A stretch of DNA of 64,000 nt, from assembly GCF_002257645.1 (NCBI RefSeq), contig NZ_NQMO01000003.1:248001-312000 (forward strand). The letters are read 5' to 3'. The notes beneath the pieces are model-generated. The model did no database searches and was not told the origin of the DNA. It worked only from the letters and a program-made list of their open reading frames with translations. The translations under genes were made by a program, and so were the position numbers. This DNA comes from Paenibacillus sp. XY044. GTDB lineage: Bacteria; Bacillota; Bacilli; Paenibacillales; Paenibacillaceae. Of this stretch, positions 41,542 to 50,834 are shown piece by piece (positions within the stretch are counted from its first letter, which is position 1; each line of letters opens with the position of its first letter).

Positions 41542-42396
41542 CTATTTTCGATAAAGCTGCCGAAAGGACTTCGGGGTATGACCGGTATAACGGGCAAAGC
41601 TCCTTACGAAATAAGGAAAGGATCCGAATCCCGTTTGCTCGGCGACGCGTCCGATCGGATCGTCGGTATGAATCAAGATTTGCTTGGCCTGCTCAATCCT
41701 GTGCCTCGTTAAATACTCCAGCGGCGTGCAGCCGAAGGTCTTTTTCATACATAAGGAAATGTAGTTGGCATGAAAGTGCAGGGATTCCGACATTCGCTTA
41801 TAACTGATGGGCTCTCGGTAATGCCGGCGCAGAAATTCACCCGCCAGCTCCGCCACCTTCAGATGAGGATTCTGTATATCGCCTCCCTCCGCCTGCTGCA
41901 GCATGGACAGCAAGTCCTGAAAGCAGATCTGCTGCTTCCAGCGGGCGGATACGGTTTGTTCTGAGTGCAGCATCATCAGCCTGCGGAGAAGTTCATCGAC
42001 TTGACTTGGAAGAAGCGGGGCTCCCTGCTGGGAAATATAGATCGAGAATTTCTCGATCTGGAACAGCGGATTGCCTTCATATGCCGGGAAGGAGGAATCC
42101 TGCTCGGAAACTTCATTCCAGCTGCCCAACGTTTGAAAATGCAGCCAGTAAAAATGCGTTTCTTCCAGACAAGGCCGAGCGGTCCGATGCGACCGGTCCG
42201 GCCGAAGGATGGCGTAATGTCCCGCCGGGATGGTAACCTTCGTAAGCTCTTCCTCCAAAAACAGGCATCCCCTCGTCACGAAGATCAGATCAAAAACGCC
42301 GATGCTGCTGCGGTCCGGATGGGTACCGCCAATCGGGTAGGTGTCATCCCCGCAGGTGACGTAATGGGGTAAAGGCGGCGCTATGAATTGGAACAT
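41542..42396 (-). CDS. AraC-family regulator, divergent from a GH127-type gene
   Basis: A 284-residue regulator: cupin sensor (FDLIFVTRGCLFLEEE, IPAGHYAILRPDRSHRTARP, THFYWLHFQ) and C-terminal HTH pair (KRMSESLHFHANYISLCMKKTFGCTPLEYLTRHRIEQAK, VAEQTGFGSFPYFVRSFARYTGHTPKSFRQ). Start 42396 follows AAGGAAG by 10 bp; earlier in-frame ATGs are too close to or beyond the site. The 198-bp divergent region to the glycosidase gene is probably its target. Confidence 0.88.
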   Translation of the reverse strand: MFQFIAPPLPHYVTCGDDTYPIGGTHPDRSSIGVFDLIFVTRGCLFLEEELTKVTIPAGHYAILRPDRSHRTARPCLEETHFYWLHFQTLGSWNEVSEQDSSFPAYEGNPLFQIEKFSIYISQQGAPLLPSQVDELLRRLMMLHSEQTVSARWKQQICFQDLLSMLQQAEGGDIQNPHLKVAELAGEFLRRHYREPISYKRMSESLHFHANYISLCMKKTFGCTPLEYLTRHRIEQAKQILIHTDDPIGRVAEQTGFGSFPYFVRSFARYTGHTPKSFRQLYRK

Positions 42397-42594
42397 AACT
42401 ATCATTCTTCCTTCGAATAGAATTGCTTCTATCATAAAGGATTGCTCATGGCGAATCCATATGTTTTGCCATCGTCATGAGGTTGTGATTGGATAAAAAC
42501 AGGTTGTTATCAGGTATCGGTAAATAGCGTAGGACATGGTATATTTCAAAGCGTTAGCCGTTGTAAACCGATGATCATAAGGGAGTGACGAACT

Positions 42595-44475
42595 TTGAAA
42601 TTAGTTAAAACCGCATTCGAACAACTGCCGCTTTGTGCGATTAAACCTTCCGGTTGGCTTAAGGATCAATTGAACATTCAAGCGAAAGGACTTACCGGGC
42701 ATTTGGATGAGCATTGGGCGGATGTCGGACCCGAAAACGGGTGGGTCGGAGGCAAGGGAGAAAGCTGGGAACGCGGACCGTACTACCTGGACGGACTTCT
42801 ACCGCTGGCCTATTTGCTTGAGGATAAGGCGTTAATCGCCAAAGCCAACCGGTGGGTTGAATGGTCGCTTGCCAGCCAGCAGGACGACGGCCGCTTCGGG
42901 CCGAAACGGATCGAAACCGTCAACCACGAGGTGGACGAAAAGCACGATTGGTGGCATTACATGATCATGCTAAAGGTCATGATGCAGCATGAAGAAGCGA
43001 CGAAAGATGAGAGGATCGTTCCCTTTCTGACGAAATTCTTTGGCTATGTACACCGTACCATTGAAGAGAATCCGCTGAGCGGCTGGGCGAAAACCCGGGG
43101 GGCTGAAATGCTGCTCTGCCTGGTGTGGCTATATAAAAGGACGCAGGATCCTTTGCTATTGGAAGTGGCGGAGGTCGTGGCCAAGCAGACGACGGACTGG
43201 TCCGATATTTTTTATGACTTCCCGTTCTGGCGCAAGGTGGAGGAGTGGGATTGGACGACGCATGTGGTGAATGTCGCGATGGGGATCAAGACGCCGGGCG
43301 TGTTGTACGAGCTGACCGGAGATGTCGTTGAGAGAGAGTCCGTGCACCGCGGGATCGATTCGTTAATGACATACCACGGTCAGGCACACGGCATGTTTTC
43401 GGGTGACGAGTGGCTCTCCGGGACGCATCCGAGCCAGGGGGTCGAGCTGTGCGCCGTGGTGGAATACATGTTTTCGATGGAGCAGCTGACACGGGTATTC
43501 GGTGACGGCAGGTTTGGCGACATTCTTGAGAAAGTGGCGTTTAATGCGCTGCCGGCGGCGATCTCTCCGGACTGGATGTCCCATCAGTACGATCAGCAGG
43601 TGAACCAGATTTTGTGCAACGTCGCTCCTCGCAGCTGGGTGAACGGGCCGGACGCGAACCTTTTCGGCCTGGAACCGCATTTCGGATGCTGCACTTCGAA
43701 TATGCATCAAGGCTGGCCCAAGCTGACGTCGCATCTGTGGATGAAGGACCTTGAAGGCGGGCTCGCAGCCGTTTCTTATGCACCATGCACCGTTGAGACG
43801 GCGGTTGGCAGCGGGTCCATGGCCAATTTGGCCGTCAGCGGGGAATACCCTTTCCGGGACCATGTCCGCATCTCGATGACTTTGGAGCGCCCGGAAAAAT
43901 TCACGATTTCCTTGCGGATCCCGTCCTGGTGTACACAGCCCGTCATCAAGGTAAATGGCACACCGGTAAACGTTCAGATCGAGAACGGATATGCCAAAAT
44001 AAACCGCGAATGGACGGACGGAGACGGAATCGACCTGAAGCTGCCAATGACCGTCATCACGACTTCGCGCAATCTCTATGCGGTCAGCGTAGAGCGGGGA
44101 CCGCTTGTCTATGTGCTGCCGATCCGGGAACAATGGCAAATGGTGCGGGAGCGTGAAATGTTCCATGATTGGGAACTGTACCCGGGATCGGCCTGGAAAT
44201 ACGGTCTGTTGGCCGATACCGGCTTCGAGGTAAGCGAGGCGGATATTCCAAGCCAGCCGTTCTCCGGGGATGGAGCTCCGGTGCGGATCAAAGCTTCGGG
44301 CCAACTGATAAAAGACTGGAAGATGGAAGGCAACAATGCAGGCACACCGCCCATTCATCCAGACTGTGAAGGTCAGCCCGTGGCGGAACTTGAGCTAGTC
44401 CCTTACGGAAGCGCGCGGCTGCGGATCGGGGAGTTTCCGCTCATCGGCAGCCGGAAGCGGTTTACCGAGAAATAA
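42595..44475 (+). CDS. GH127-type glycoside hydrolase (DUF1680), putative beta-L-arabinofuranosidase
   Basis: A 626-residue (alpha/alpha)6-barrel enzyme followed by beta domains. WERGPYYLDGLLPLAYLL, DWWHYMIMLKVM, SGDEWLSGTHPSQGVELCAVVEYMFSME and HFGCCTSNMHQGWPK are typical of DUF1680/GH127-related enzymes; the ELC Glu/Cys and the GCC cysteines match the zinc and nucleophilic-Cys site. Start is TTG 42595, after AAGGGAGTG. No signal peptide: it is intracellular and acts on imported oligosaccharides. Many subfamilies with different specificity exist, so arabinofuranosidase activity is only the most likely one. Divergent from an AraC gene. Confidence 0.87.
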   Translation: MKLVKTAFEQLPLCAIKPSGWLKDQLNIQAKGLTGHLDEHWADVGPENGWVGGKGESWERGPYYLDGLLPLAYLLEDKALIAKANRWVEWSLASQQDDGRFGPKRIETVNHEVDEKHDWWHYMIMLKVMMQHEEATKDERIVPFLTKFFGYVHRTIEENPLSGWAKTRGAEMLLCLVWLYKRTQDPLLLEVAEVVAKQTTDWSDIFYDFPFWRKVEEWDWTTHVVNVAMGIKTPGVLYELTGDVVERESVHRGIDSLMTYHGQAHGMFSGDEWLSGTHPSQGVELCAVVEYMFSMEQLTRVFGDGRFGDILEKVAFNALPAAISPDWMSHQYDQQVNQILCNVAPRSWVNGPDANLFGLEPHFGCCTSNMHQGWPKLTSHLWMKDLEGGLAAVSYAPCTVETAVGSGSMANLAVSGEYPFRDHVRISMTLERPEKFTISLRIPSWCTQPVIKVNGTPVNVQIENGYAKINREWTDGDGIDLKLPMTVITTSRNLYAVSVERGPLVYVLPIREQWQMVREREMFHDWELYPGSAWKYGLLADTGFEVSEADIPSQPFSGDGAPVRIKASGQLIKDWKMEGNNAGTPPIHPDCEGQPVAELELVPYGSARLRIGEFPLIGSRKRFTEK

Positions 44476-44513
44476 TACGAGTTAGGGCGAGCTTCCCGCC
44501 GTTCCTGCTTGGC

Positions 44514-44537
44514 GTGACGGTGACGGGAAACCGTCAC
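44514..44537. other. Hairpin in the 44476-44702 spacer
   Basis: GTGACGGT / ACCGTCAC with an 8-nt loop; no T-run, so not a standard terminator. Nothing else clear is seen in this spacer. Confidence 0.35.
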
Positions 44538-44702
44538 TGGTTCGTCTCGGGAGGGATATGCTGTGGTCGATGCGGGGCATGCGACATGCGACTGTCGGTC
44601 TTTATCGATTGCTGCAGGATAAGTTTTAATGGTGTATCATGCTATTAAAGCGAGCGGTCCCGTTCCGGGAGCGATAGGGCCAAAGACTAGGGAGGTTGTG
44701 CA

Positions 44703-45599
44703 TTGTTGCTTACTTTACCCGCTATCCATGCCATGGGGGACATCGCCGTGAAGCCGGCATCCGTTCTCGGGATGCGAACGATCGAAGATTTCGAATTGGT
44801 ATACTTTCCGGCAGGGACCCGAACCGTCTACGAAAACGATCGGGGTGCGTTTGTGCTGGATCGTCCGGGAGTCGTGTTTACCTGCCCCGGAGAGCCGCAC
44901 CGGTACCGGTTTGATCCAAGCCTTCCCACAAGGCATTTATTCGTTCACTTCGAATATGCCGCGTTCCGGGAATCCTTCAGCAGGCCGGACGATGACCGGA
45001 AAGATTTCCGTGACTGGTCGGTTATTGCAGGAGGGAGCCTCGTTCCCTCCCTGCTAAAACAAATGCTGAAGATCGCGCATGTAAAGCCCGCCGGCTGGGC
45101 AAGAAGAAGTTCTGTTTTGCTGATGAGCGTCCTTGAGGAATGGAAGGCAATCGAGGAAGACGAGACGATGTCGTCCGCATCGCTGCCCGCTCCAATCATG
45201 CGGGCGATGGACTATATGGAGCAGCAGCTTCACCGTCAGGTTTCCATTGAAGAAATTGCGGCCAGCTCGGGCTGGACTCATGAGCATTTTACCCGGATGT
45301 TCGTCCGCTGGATGGGGATTCCTCCCCAAAAAGCGCTGCTGGAACGCCGCCTCCGGAGAGCAGAACAGCTCCTGATTCAGGCGGAGCGGACGATCAAGCA
45401 GATCGCTTATGACGTCGGGTTTACCGACGAGCATTACTTCTCCCGCATGTTCAAGCGGACCCGGGGGATGACGGCTCTGGAGTTTCGCGACCGATTCGCG
45501 GATCCGCTGTTTCGGCATTTGGCCGTCATCGAGGAGGAGGAGGCCGCGTATCCTTTGAACCGGCATTTTGTCGTTCTGGATCACGGCGAATCTCCGTGA
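44703..45599 (+). CDS. AraC-family regulator preceding a PhyH dioxygenase gene
   Basis: A 298-residue regulator with N-terminal cupin (FELVYFPAGTRTVYENDRGAFVLDRPGVVFTCPGEPHRYRFDP) and C-terminal HTH domain (IEEIAASSGWTHEHFTRMFVRWMGIPPQKALLERRLRRAEQLL, IAYDVGFTDEHYFSRMFKRTRGMTALEFRDRF). Start TTG 44703 follows GGGAGG by 7 bp; no ATG gives a full cupin. It lies 105 bp upstream of a PhyH-type gene in the same direction, suggesting a regulator/enzyme pair. Confidence 0.88.
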   Translation: MLLTLPAIHAMGDIAVKPASVLGMRTIEDFELVYFPAGTRTVYENDRGAFVLDRPGVVFTCPGEPHRYRFDPSLPTRHLFVHFEYAAFRESFSRPDDDRKDFRDWSVIAGGSLVPSLLKQMLKIAHVKPAGWARRSSVLLMSVLEEWKAIEEDETMSSASLPAPIMRAMDYMEQQLHRQVSIEEIAASSGWTHEHFTRMFVRWMGIPPQKALLERRLRRAEQLLIQAERTIKQIAYDVGFTDEHYFSRMFKRTRGMTALEFRDRFADPLFRHLAVIEEEEAAYPLNRHFVVLDHGESP

Positions 45600-45704
45600 A
45601 GCGGATATCAAATCAGTCCACCGTTTTCCGTGTCCTCTCCATTGAGAACGCTTTCGAAATCCTTCACACTTAAGGTAATCAATGCGTGTGGAGGGGATCA
45701 ACAA

Positions 45705-46715
45705 ATGGGCAAGACCTATGTGCCGAAAGCCAAATTAAGAGAGGACCGTTATTATGTGACGGTGGAAGAGTATAAGCAGTATCACAGGGACGGATTCGTC
45801 ATCGCCCGAGGGCTGCTGGATCCGAAAGAAATCGAACAGTACGCCGCGTGGGCAGAACGGCTGCGGATCGAGAATGAAGGAAAGCGCGAGCAGGCATCCG
45901 AGGAGAATACGGACCCTCTGAAAGCGGAGTTCGCCGAGAAAACGCGGGTTCATATGATCTCCCGTCTCTATCCGGAAGGGGAGCAGCTGATGCTTCACCC
46001 CAGGATCCTCGACGTGCTTGAGGCGCTGACAGGTCCCGATGTGTATGCCTTGCAGTCCATGATCTTTTTTAATCCTCCCGGTAAAGGGGGGCAGGGATGG
46101 CATCAGGACGCATATTACATCAAAACTCATCCCGACACGCTGATCGGAGCCTGGATCGCTCTTGAGGATGCCGATGAAGAGAACGGGTGCCTGTGGGTCG
46201 TTCCCGGCTCCAACCACGAGCCGATCTATCCGCCGCCAGGAGATAATGACGGAAACGTTCATGCCAGGGATGCGTTCGCCGATCTTCACTCCGTTGAGCA
46301 TGTCAGTCACCTGGATGACGAAGTGAACACACTATCCAATGTGGTGTCCCATTATCCGCCTCCGATTCCGGTCCGGTTGAAGCCGGGAGACGTACTATTT
46401 TTCCATTCACACCTATTTCACCGCTCCTATCCGAATCGAACGAAGGACCGATATCGCCGCTCGTATGTGTGCCACTACTGCAATGCCCGTTCGTTCGTTC
46501 CCTGGGACCATGACGGCTACGAAGGCGAGAGCGGGAATTACCGCCAAATCTTGGCGCGCGGACGGACGCACTTGGCTTATGCGGAAACGATATTCGACAC
46601 GCCGGTTGATATTACGCAGCATGATGAGATTCCCGAGTCCACCAGCGTGACGATGATGGGAATGGATGACGGCATGATGATGCCGGTCGTTCAGGAGAAA
46701 GACGAACAGGACTGA
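45705..46715 (+). CDS. Phytanoyl-CoA dioxygenase (PhyH)-family Fe(II)/2-oxoglutarate oxygenase
   Basis: A 336-residue double-stranded beta-helix oxygenase. The iron triad is in GGQGWHQDAYYIKTHPDTLIGAWIALEDADEENGCLWVVPGSNHEP (HxD) and FFHSHLFHRSYPNRTKDRYRRSYVCHY (distal His, Arg for 2-oxoglutarate). ATG 45705 is 7 bp after GGAGGGG. Paenibacilli often hold several PhyH genes near AraC regulators; substrates are mostly unknown. A shorter relative is at 53750-54559. Confidence 0.87.
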   Translation: MGKTYVPKAKLREDRYYVTVEEYKQYHRDGFVIARGLLDPKEIEQYAAWAERLRIENEGKREQASEENTDPLKAEFAEKTRVHMISRLYPEGEQLMLHPRILDVLEALTGPDVYALQSMIFFNPPGKGGQGWHQDAYYIKTHPDTLIGAWIALEDADEENGCLWVVPGSNHEPIYPPPGDNDGNVHARDAFADLHSVEHVSHLDDEVNTLSNVVSHYPPPIPVRLKPGDVLFFHSHLFHRSYPNRTKDRYRRSYVCHYCNARSFVPWDHDGYEGESGNYRQILARGRTHLAYAETIFDTPVDITQHDEIPESTSVTMMGMDDGMMMPVVQEKDEQD

Positions 46716-46763
46716 AACACGGACACTTATTTCGGGTCATGATTCAAGCCTGCATGATTCATA

Positions 46764-46798
46764 AAAAGAGCTCGGCACCCGTGTCGCGCTCTTTTTTG
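46764..46798. terminator. Convergent terminator between PhyH and flavohemoglobin genes
   Basis: AAAAAGAGC...GCTCTTTTTT stem with inner CG and CAC/GTG pairing, A-run left and T-run right. Confidence 0.85.
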
Positions 46799-46825
46799 TT
46801 TTGAAGGCGTTTGCCCTCAGTCCTG

Positions 46826-48046
46826 CTATTCTTCATCCAGCATTGCGACAGGGCTAAATACTTCTAAATGAATGCGCTCTTTGGGGATTCCCAGTTTTTT
46901 CAACGCTTTGTTGATCGTTTTCATGAAGGGGATGGGACCGCAGAAATAGTACACGGCTTGCCCGGATGGAAGAATGGAGCGCAGCCACTCCGCATCAATA
47001 TATCCTTTGTGCGAAAAGCTTCCCGAACCCAGGTCTTGCTCGGTTGGGGAAGAATAGGCTGTGAAGCAGCGGACATTCGGACGACCGTTTTCCAGCTCGG
47101 AAAGATGTTCCCTGAATGGATGGTTGTTTCCGTTTGAGGCTGCTTGCACAAAGGTAACTTTGCGGTCTGGGAATTGATCGGCGACGGTATTGATCATGCT
47201 CAGCAAGGGGGTAACCCCGATTCCTCCGCCGATGAGAACCAGATGGTCGTCGGTATGGTCCAGGGTAAAGTCTCCTGCCGGCGCAGAAAAGAGGATGGAA
47301 TCCCCTTCCTGAATGCGGTCATGAAGATCGTTCGAAACGATGCCGGCCGGTTTCCCCTCGTTCGAACGCTCCCGCTTCACGCTGATCCGGTAATAGCTTT
47401 TTCCCGGGGCATCAGAAAGGCTGTAATGACGAATGTGCGTATATTGTTCCCCCGGGATTTGCGCTTTGATCGTTAAATATTGGCCGGCCTCAAATCCGGC
47501 AAGGGCCTGTTTGTCCGCAGGCTCCAGGTAGAAAGAGGTTACATCGTCGCTTTCCGCCACTTTTCGGGTCACCGCAAAGCTGCGGAACCCTTCCCACCCT
47601 CCGGTTTGTTCTTTTGCTTCTTTATACAAATCATGTTCAATTTGAATAAAGGCATCCGCAATGTACTCGTATGCTTTACCCCACGCCCCGATAATTCCAT
47701 CCGTTGCTGCACTGCCGAGCACCTCCTTGACCGCTTCAAGAAGCGTCTCGCCGACCAGCGGATACTGCTCCGGTCTTACGCCGATCGCGCGATGCTTTTG
47801 GGTGACCCTGGTAATGACCGGCATGATGGCATCCAGATTCGAAATATGCTCACCTGCGGCGTAAACCGCATAGCCTAACGCCTCCTGCTGAAGTCCGCGC
47901 TTCTGGTTGGTTTGATTAAAGAGGTTGTAAAGGTCCGGAGCCTTGGCAAACAACAATTCGTAAAACTTTTTTCCGATTTGCTCACTGTGCTGCTGTAGAA
48001 CCGGCGCTGTTGATTGAACGATTTCGATCGTATTAGAGTCTAGCAT
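46826..48046 (-). CDS. hmp: Flavohemoglobin (nitric oxide dioxygenase)
   Basis: A 406-residue NO-detoxifying enzyme: globin domain (residues 1-140; LYNLFNQTNQKRGLQQEALGYAVYAAGEHI, and LVGETLLEAVKEVLG with the proximal region), an FAD domain (YLTIKAQIPGEQYTHIRHYSLSDAPGKSYYRISVKRE) and an NAD domain (GDSILFSAPAGDF, LVLIGGGIGVTPLLSMI, VYYFCGPIPFMKTI). Length and domain order are standard. No Rrf2/NsrR gene adjoins it, so control is probably by a distant regulator. The 309-bp gap 48047-48355 carries its promoter and a GGACC/GGTCC mini-hairpin but no convincing gene. Confidence 0.96.
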   Translation of the reverse strand: MLDSNTIEIVQSTAPVLQQHSEQIGKKFYELLFAKAPDLYNLFNQTNQKRGLQQEALGYAVYAAGEHISNLDAIMPVITRVTQKHRAIGVRPEQYPLVGETLLEAVKEVLGSAATDGIIGAWGKAYEYIADAFIQIEHDLYKEAKEQTGGWEGFRSFAVTRKVAESDDVTSFYLEPADKQALAGFEAGQYLTIKAQIPGEQYTHIRHYSLSDAPGKSYYRISVKRERSNEGKPAGIVSNDLHDRIQEGDSILFSAPAGDFTLDHTDDHLVLIGGGIGVTPLLSMINTVADQFPDRKVTFVQAASNGNNHPFREHLSELENGRPNVRCFTAYSSPTEQDLGSGSFSHKGYIDAEWLRSILPSGQAVYYFCGPIPFMKTINKALKKLGIPKERIHLEVFSPVAMLDEE

Positions 48047-48355
48047 GTCTATTGATCCTCCATCCGTATTTCAATACCAACCATTATCTTGACCGATTTC
48101 ATTTCGAGTTAGTCAAAATTTTCCCGCTCGAGAGCCGCATTATTTGCGGTAGCAGGGAGGGAATGGGAACCACACAAAAGGACCAAAGGTCCAAATCCGA
48201 TGTTTCCAGAACATTTTTTTGAGAAAAAGAGGAAAAAGGAAAGCAGACGTAGAATATCATGAATAGGAACACTTGTTTGGGTTATGTTTTTTATTAACAA
48301 TCCAAGTAGGGAGGGATGTATGTGACTTTGGGATCAGGGCGCGAGGTGAAAACGG

Positions 48356-49114
48356 ATGATTGACACCGCTCCTTATTCATCCTTCCCGGGCGAACTCGCC
48401 GGATTTTTGGCCGATCTGAGGCCCCAGCTGCTGAAGTACTGCCTGTCTCTGACCCGTCGGGAGTGGGAAGCCGAAGACCTGGTTCAGGATACGATGGTTA
48501 GAATGATGAACCGGTGTACACAAATGCCGGAAATAACCTTAAGCAAGCCGTATGTGTTTCGCACGGCACGCAATTTGTGGATCGACCGGTGCAGGTCCAG
48601 CCGGCGGCTGGTATCGATGCCGGTCGAACAATTTGAATCGGCATACGGGACAGAACCGGAATCCTTTGCGGACCCCCTGATCACGCGCGATCTGCTGGAG
48701 GAGCTGATGTACCGCTTGAAGCCGAAGGCATTCGTTATGGTTCTCCTGTGCGACGTATTCGGGTTCACCGCCAAGGAAGCGGGAAACTGCATCAACATGG
48801 CGGAAGTGACCGTTCAAGTCGCCCTTTCCAGGGCGCGCAAACGGCTGCGCCTGCTGGCGCTTGAGCAGCCGGACGGGATCTGGAACGATGCGTGCGTGCT
48901 GCGGAACCGGCAAGGCGATCACAGGTCGGCCGCCAGGCTTCTGGAAGCGGTTACCACGGCTTTTATCCGCCATGATCCCCGCTTGATTTATGATGCTTAT
49001 CTCCGGGTGTATGAGAACGGATGCCGCATGGACATCCGCACCCGGGACGGCCGACTTTATTTTACGTTTCAGGATCCGGACGGCAACGCCTTCATGGTGA
49101 GCGAAACTTTTTAA
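48356..49114 (+). CDS. ECF-type sigma factor with C-terminal extension
   Basis: A 252-residue sigma-70 family protein. Sigma-2 (LLKYCLSLTRREWEAEDLVQDTMVRMMNR, PYVFRTARNLWIDRCRSS) and sigma-4 (LMYRLKPKAFVMVLLCDVFGFTAKEAGNCINMAEVTVQVALSRARKRLRLL) are clear. About 80 residues follow (LLEAVTTAFIRHDPRLIYDAYLRVYENGCRMDIRTRDGRLYFTFQDPDGNAFMVSETF); ECF factors with C-terminal extensions often use them in place of an anti-sigma factor. Start has GAGGTG upstream. No anti-sigma gene adjoins. It heads a same-strand run of three VOC genes and two effector-binding-domain genes, which may be its regulon. Confidence 0.85.
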   Translation: MIDTAPYSSFPGELAGFLADLRPQLLKYCLSLTRREWEAEDLVQDTMVRMMNRCTQMPEITLSKPYVFRTARNLWIDRCRSSRRLVSMPVEQFESAYGTEPESFADPLITRDLLEELMYRLKPKAFVMVLLCDVFGFTAKEAGNCINMAEVTVQVALSRARKRLRLLALEQPDGIWNDACVLRNRQGDHRSAARLLEAVTTAFIRHDPRLIYDAYLRVYENGCRMDIRTRDGRLYFTFQDPDGNAFMVSETF

Positions 49115-49203
49115 TCATCTTCCAGGATGATTGTGTATGGTTGCAGGCGACTTCATCGTTATTTACACGTAAGCGTATTAAGTTTAGAGAGGAGGAGAGT
49201 ATC

Positions 49204-50025
49204 ATGCCATCGGGCAGCGCTTCGTTTGCATGCATCGACAGTGTCATTTTACCGGTACCTGATGCCAAGGCGGCTGCGGAATGGTACGTCAACGAGTTTG
49301 AATTTCGGATCGGGCGGAGGGGCAGCAAGGAGATCGACCTCCGGATACACGATGGCGAAACGTTGCTAACACTGACGGAACCCGCCGGGAGCCAGCATTG
49401 TCAGCCGCTTCCCCCTCTGGATGCCCGCGGCCACGTTCCATGCTTCAATTTTTATAGTCATTGGGACGATCTACACTGCGGGTGGCTTCGTTCCAGGAAC
49501 ATCCCGGTCACGGAAACGATGCAGACGGCTTATATGAACGTTTGCGAGATGACCGATCCATACGGAAACGTGATGGGGATCTGCCATGAAAAGAGAAATT
49601 CGCTCTTCTATACGCCGGCTACCGGACCGGTTCCCCCGATGTTTCACCGGATTCTTGCCGTTTTTGTTCCCGTTCTGGATTTGGAGTCCTCGATCCAGTG
49701 GTACGCCGACATGCTTGGTTTTGAGCTGGTAAACCATTGGGGTCAGGGGGCAGACCTCAAAATCGGCAAGGGAGAAACCATCGTTACGATGATTGTTATG
49801 GGCGAGGAACTGCATCGACAAGCGTTGCGGAGGATGAACGGCCAGGCTTATTATTCGCTGCAAACGTCCAGCATTCACGATGCTTACCGGCAGTTATCCC
49901 AAATAGGCGCCACAGTGGAGCCATGCCGGCAGCAGGATGGAGTAAACAGGTTTCACATTTGTTCTCCGGAAGGTTTAATCATACGTATTTCGGAAAAGGA
50001 GCTGATTCAGGTTGTCTCAACATGA
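49204..50025 (+). CDS. Two-domain VOC (glyoxalase/dioxygenase-like) protein 1
   Basis: A 273-residue protein with two VOC modules: first ACIDSVILPVPDAKAAAEWYVNEFEF, second RILAVFVPVLDLESSIQWYADMLGFELVNHWGQGADLKIGKGET. VOC folds bind metals or sequester drugs such as bleomycin. ATG 49204 follows GGAGGAG; the longer frame overlaps the sigma gene. Its end overlaps the TTG start of the next VOC gene by 14 bp, indicating coupled translation. Confidence 0.83.
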   Translation: MPSGSASFACIDSVILPVPDAKAAAEWYVNEFEFRIGRRGSKEIDLRIHDGETLLTLTEPAGSQHCQPLPPLDARGHVPCFNFYSHWDDLHCGWLRSRNIPVTETMQTAYMNVCEMTDPYGNVMGICHEKRNSLFYTPATGPVPPMFHRILAVFVPVLDLESSIQWYADMLGFELVNHWGQGADLKIGKGETIVTMIVMGEELHRQALRRMNGQAYYSLQTSSIHDAYRQLSQIGATVEPCRQQDGVNRFHICSPEGLIIRISEKELIQVVST

Positions 50026-50830
50026 AAAAATGATCCGTAAAACGGCGATTCCGTTCGAGAACCGGATTGCGAGCGTGTTTGTGCATGTTAATGATCTTCG
50101 CAGATCGGCGGAGTGGTACAGCCGCCTGCTGGGACTCCCGATCAAGGAAGACCGGTTGAGCGGCGGACCGGTGTATTGGTTTGATTTTCAAGGAACGCAT
50201 CTGATCCTTGATTCCAATTCGGTGAACAGGCAAAATCCGGATTGGAGTGAAGACGTGATGCCGCGCATCATGTTCCCGGCTACGGATATTGACGAGGCAT
50301 ACTTTTTTATTCGGGAACATGGCACACCGCTCTTTGAACCGGAAAGACACGGGCCGATGGCCTACTTCAACTTCCGTGACCCGGAAGGGAACGTACAGAT
50401 GGCGTGCTGGGCCGAGAACCGCGAGGATGACCCATCCTTGGCAGGATTAAGCCAAAGTCCGATCCCGCCGAGAATCGGCGGCGTATTTGTTGACGTGAAG
50501 CATATGCCGGCGGCTGCTCAGTGGTACTCGGGTCTGCTTGGCGTGGAATATGATGATGCGGCTGCGGCCCAGCGGATTTATTCCGTTCCGACAGCATCCG
50601 GGGCGGTGCTGCTGCTTGACCACAACCGTCATTTGAACCGGGAGTCGTTTACGGAGTTATTTTTCTTCGAAACGGAGGATTTTGACGCGGCACTCCAATT
50701 CGTGCGGACAAACGGGTTTGACTTGGCGGATGAACCGCAGCGCTTCCCTGACCTAAGCGAATTTGCGCTTCTGGACCCGGACGGTAACCGGATCGTGATC
50801 GCGCAAATGCACCCTGGAGGAGGACAATGA
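50012..50830 (+). CDS. Two-domain VOC protein 2
   Basis: A 272-residue protein with two VOC modules: IASVFVHVNDLRRSAEWYSRLLGLPIKEDRL ... FNFRDPEGNVQMACW, and GGVFVDVKHMPAAAQWYSGLLGVEYDDAA ... EFALLDPDGNRIVIAQ. Start TTG 50012, 10 bp after AAAGGAG and overlapping the previous gene. Stop is 4 bp before the next start. Metal ligands differ between modules (His/Glu not all kept), so binding rather than catalysis is possible. Confidence 0.83.
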   Translation: MSQHEKMIRKTAIPFENRIASVFVHVNDLRRSAEWYSRLLGLPIKEDRLSGGPVYWFDFQGTHLILDSNSVNRQNPDWSEDVMPRIMFPATDIDEAYFFIREHGTPLFEPERHGPMAYFNFRDPEGNVQMACWAENREDDPSLAGLSQSPIPPRIGGVFVDVKHMPAAAQWYSGLLGVEYDDAAAAQRIYSVPTASGAVLLLDHNRHLNRESFTELFFFETEDFDAALQFVRTNGFDLADEPQRFPDLSEFALLDPDGNRIVIAQMHPGGGQ

Positions 50831-50834
50831 AGAC

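Noticed and set aside
48109..48300. 63-codon minus-strand frame upstream of hmp
   Set aside because: No ribosome site, low-complexity hydrophobic and Ser-rich translation, overlaps promoter region.
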